A stretch of 14,459 bases of DNA, taken from the NCBI GenBank assembly GCA_949346185.1, contig CASGVX010000018.1, positions 1 through 14,459 of the forward strand, written 5' to 3'. The position numbers were made by a program, and so were the translations under genes. The stretch is from an uncultured Lachnospiraceae bacterium (GTDB taxonomy: Bacteria > Bacillota > Clostridia > Lachnospirales > Lachnospiraceae). The stretch's first letter is position 1, and the number at the start of each line of letters is the position of its first letter. The notes beneath the pieces are model-generated. The model had not been told where the DNA came from. It saw only the letters and a list, made by a program, of their open reading frames with translations, and did no database searches. Positions 13,527-14,459 of this stretch are shown here, piece by piece.

Positions 13527-14459
13527 ATGGCAACAGAGTATTCGCTGAGGATAGCCGGGCAGCCGTATTTTGGCAGCAGCCGGGAGAGGGAGGTGCAGGT
13601 GTTTTACACGGAGCCGGAGGAAGGGGTGAATCCTGATACGGGGATTCTCCTGCTGATTTCAGGCTTTGAGGGGGACACCAGCGCCAATGTGTATAAGAAG
13701 ATGCGGATGGAGTTTTCCGACAGGGAGAATCTGGTGGTGGTGGAGTGCGATTATTTCGGCTACCAGTTCATGGGCTCTGGAACCATGCAGGAAGTGCATG
13801 AGATGATGCGGGGGATGGCTAGGGAGCTGGGGGAGATGCAGAGGCGGGGAGAGCCTTTGCCGGAGGAGGCTTTGACAGAGCATTTTAAACAGGAGGAATC
13901 CAGAGATGATTTCTGCGAGCTAGGGCTTTTTCAGGCACTGGACAATCTGAGGGCATTGAAGGGCGTGATAGATATACTGAAATGCCGGGGATATGAGTAT
14001 AATGCCAACCGCATCATAGCCTATGGGTATTCCCATGGGGCTTATCTGGCACTGCTGTGCAATGCTCTGCGCCCCCATCTTTTTTCCGGGATACTGGATA
14101 ATTCCGGCTGGGTGTATCCGGTGTATCTGTACCGCCCCAGAATCTGCAGCGGCGTGTGGAGTGACACCGGGACGGGACAGAGCAAGAAACTCTATGTTTT
14201 TGTGGGATATCAGGGGCGACAGTGGATTGACGATCTGGAGGCGTATAATCTGAGAAGGCTGTATTCCCAGTTCCGGAACCATGCCAGGATTCTTTCCTTC
14301 CATGGGGAAGATGATGGTCTGGTGCCCCTGAAGGAGAAGGAGAAGTTTTGGGAAGGGGTAGAGAATCTCCAATTCTATGTAATCAGGGAAAAAGATGTGG
14401 ATGAAGAGATTTTCTATAATAGCCAGCATGGCATGGGCAGCGATTTCTTGAAATTATTT
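13527..14459 (+). CDS. DUF2920 family alpha/beta-hydrolase-like protein (3' end outside the window)
   Basis: The frame is open from ATG 13527 to the window end, 311 codons without a stop, so the gene is partial at its C-terminus. AGGAG (13515-13519) lies seven bases before the start. The fold looks like an alpha/beta hydrolase: strand GILLLISGFEGDTSANVYKK over 39-58, nucleophile elbow IIAYGYSHGAYLALL (163-177) with Ser169, IDILKCRGYEYNANR before it, acid candidate in HGEDDGLVPL (259-268; Asp262 or Asp263), and histidine in NSQHGMGSDFL (298-308; His301). A full Ser-Asp-His triad is thus present. DUF2920 proteins recur in flagellin glycosylation loci of Campylobacter and some Clostridia, but I know of no proven reaction. 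Acyl-group removal or transfer on the glycan or its precursor is a guess. Cytoplasmic, with no signal peptide. Confidence 0.85.
   Translation, partial: MATEYSLRIAGQPYFGSSREREVQVFYTEPEEGVNPDTGILLLISGFEGDTSANVYKKMRMEFSDRENLVVVECDYFGYQFMGSGTMQEVHEMMRGMARELGEMQRRGEPLPEEALTEHFKQEESRDDFCELGLFQALDNLRALKGVIDILKCRGYEYNANRIIAYGYSHGAYLALLCNALRPHLFSGILDNSGWVYPVYLYRPRICSGVWSDTGTGQSKKLYVFVGYQGRQWIDDLEAYNLRRLYSQFRNHARILSFHGEDDGLVPLKEKEKFWEGVENLQFYVIREKDVDEEIFYNSQHGMGSDFLKLF

Noticed and set aside
1..14459. CRISPR arrays, tRNA or rRNA genes, transposases, prophage or attachment sites
   Set aside because: None seen on either strand. Gaps between genes are short and contain no repeat arrays, cloverleaf-like segments or transposase remnants.

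Overview
The window reads as one glycosylation gene cluster, most likely a flagellin-modification island of a motile Gram-positive gut or soil Clostridia, with Lachnospiraceae as best guess. The assignment rests on strong AGGAGG-type ribosome sites, moderate GC, and the combination of DUF115/Maf proteins with CgeB-like and GT2 glycosyltransferases, class I methyltransferases and a DUF2920 protein. Taxonomy and the flagellar link are inference: no flagellin, flagellar gene or nonulosonic-acid synthesis gene lies in the window. All ten genes are on the + strand.

Layout. Positions 53-80 are an intrinsic terminator of whatever lies upstream. A sigma-A-like promoter (110-138) follows and drives a 104-aa helical protein (166-480). 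Next come a 609-aa Maf glycosyltransferase (594-2423) and, after a 295-base gap with its own candidate promoter (2526-2554), a second Maf of 588 aa (2719-4485). The second Maf overlaps by 4 bases a three-part protein of 843 aa (4482-7013) made of a CgeB-like glycosyltransferase, a decayed GT2-like domain and a methyltransferase. A tandem pair of related GT2 glycosyltransferases follows (7095-8234 and 8270-9292), then a DUF3880/CgeB-like glycosyltransferase (9407-10570), a TPR-GT2-methyltransferase fusion (10645-12297), an FkbM methyltransferase overlapping it by 8 bases (12290-13441), and a DUF2920 alpha/beta-hydrolase-like gene cut by the window edge (13527 onward).

Working model (inference). 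One or both Maf proteins attach the first sugar to the target protein, presumably flagellin in the cytoplasm. The CgeB-like and GT2 enzymes extend the glycan, the three methyltransferase domains methylate sugars, and the DUF2920 hydrolase-like protein edits or trims an acyl group.

Nearly every module occurs twice: Maf core, small helical domain, CgeB-like glycosyltransferase, GT2-methyltransferase block, and stand-alone GT2. The copies are combined differently each time, so the island seems to have grown by duplication and domain shuffling. The least understood parts are the small helical domain, which is a separate gene before the first Maf but is fused to the N-terminus of the second, and the apparently inactive GT2 domain inside the 843-aa protein.
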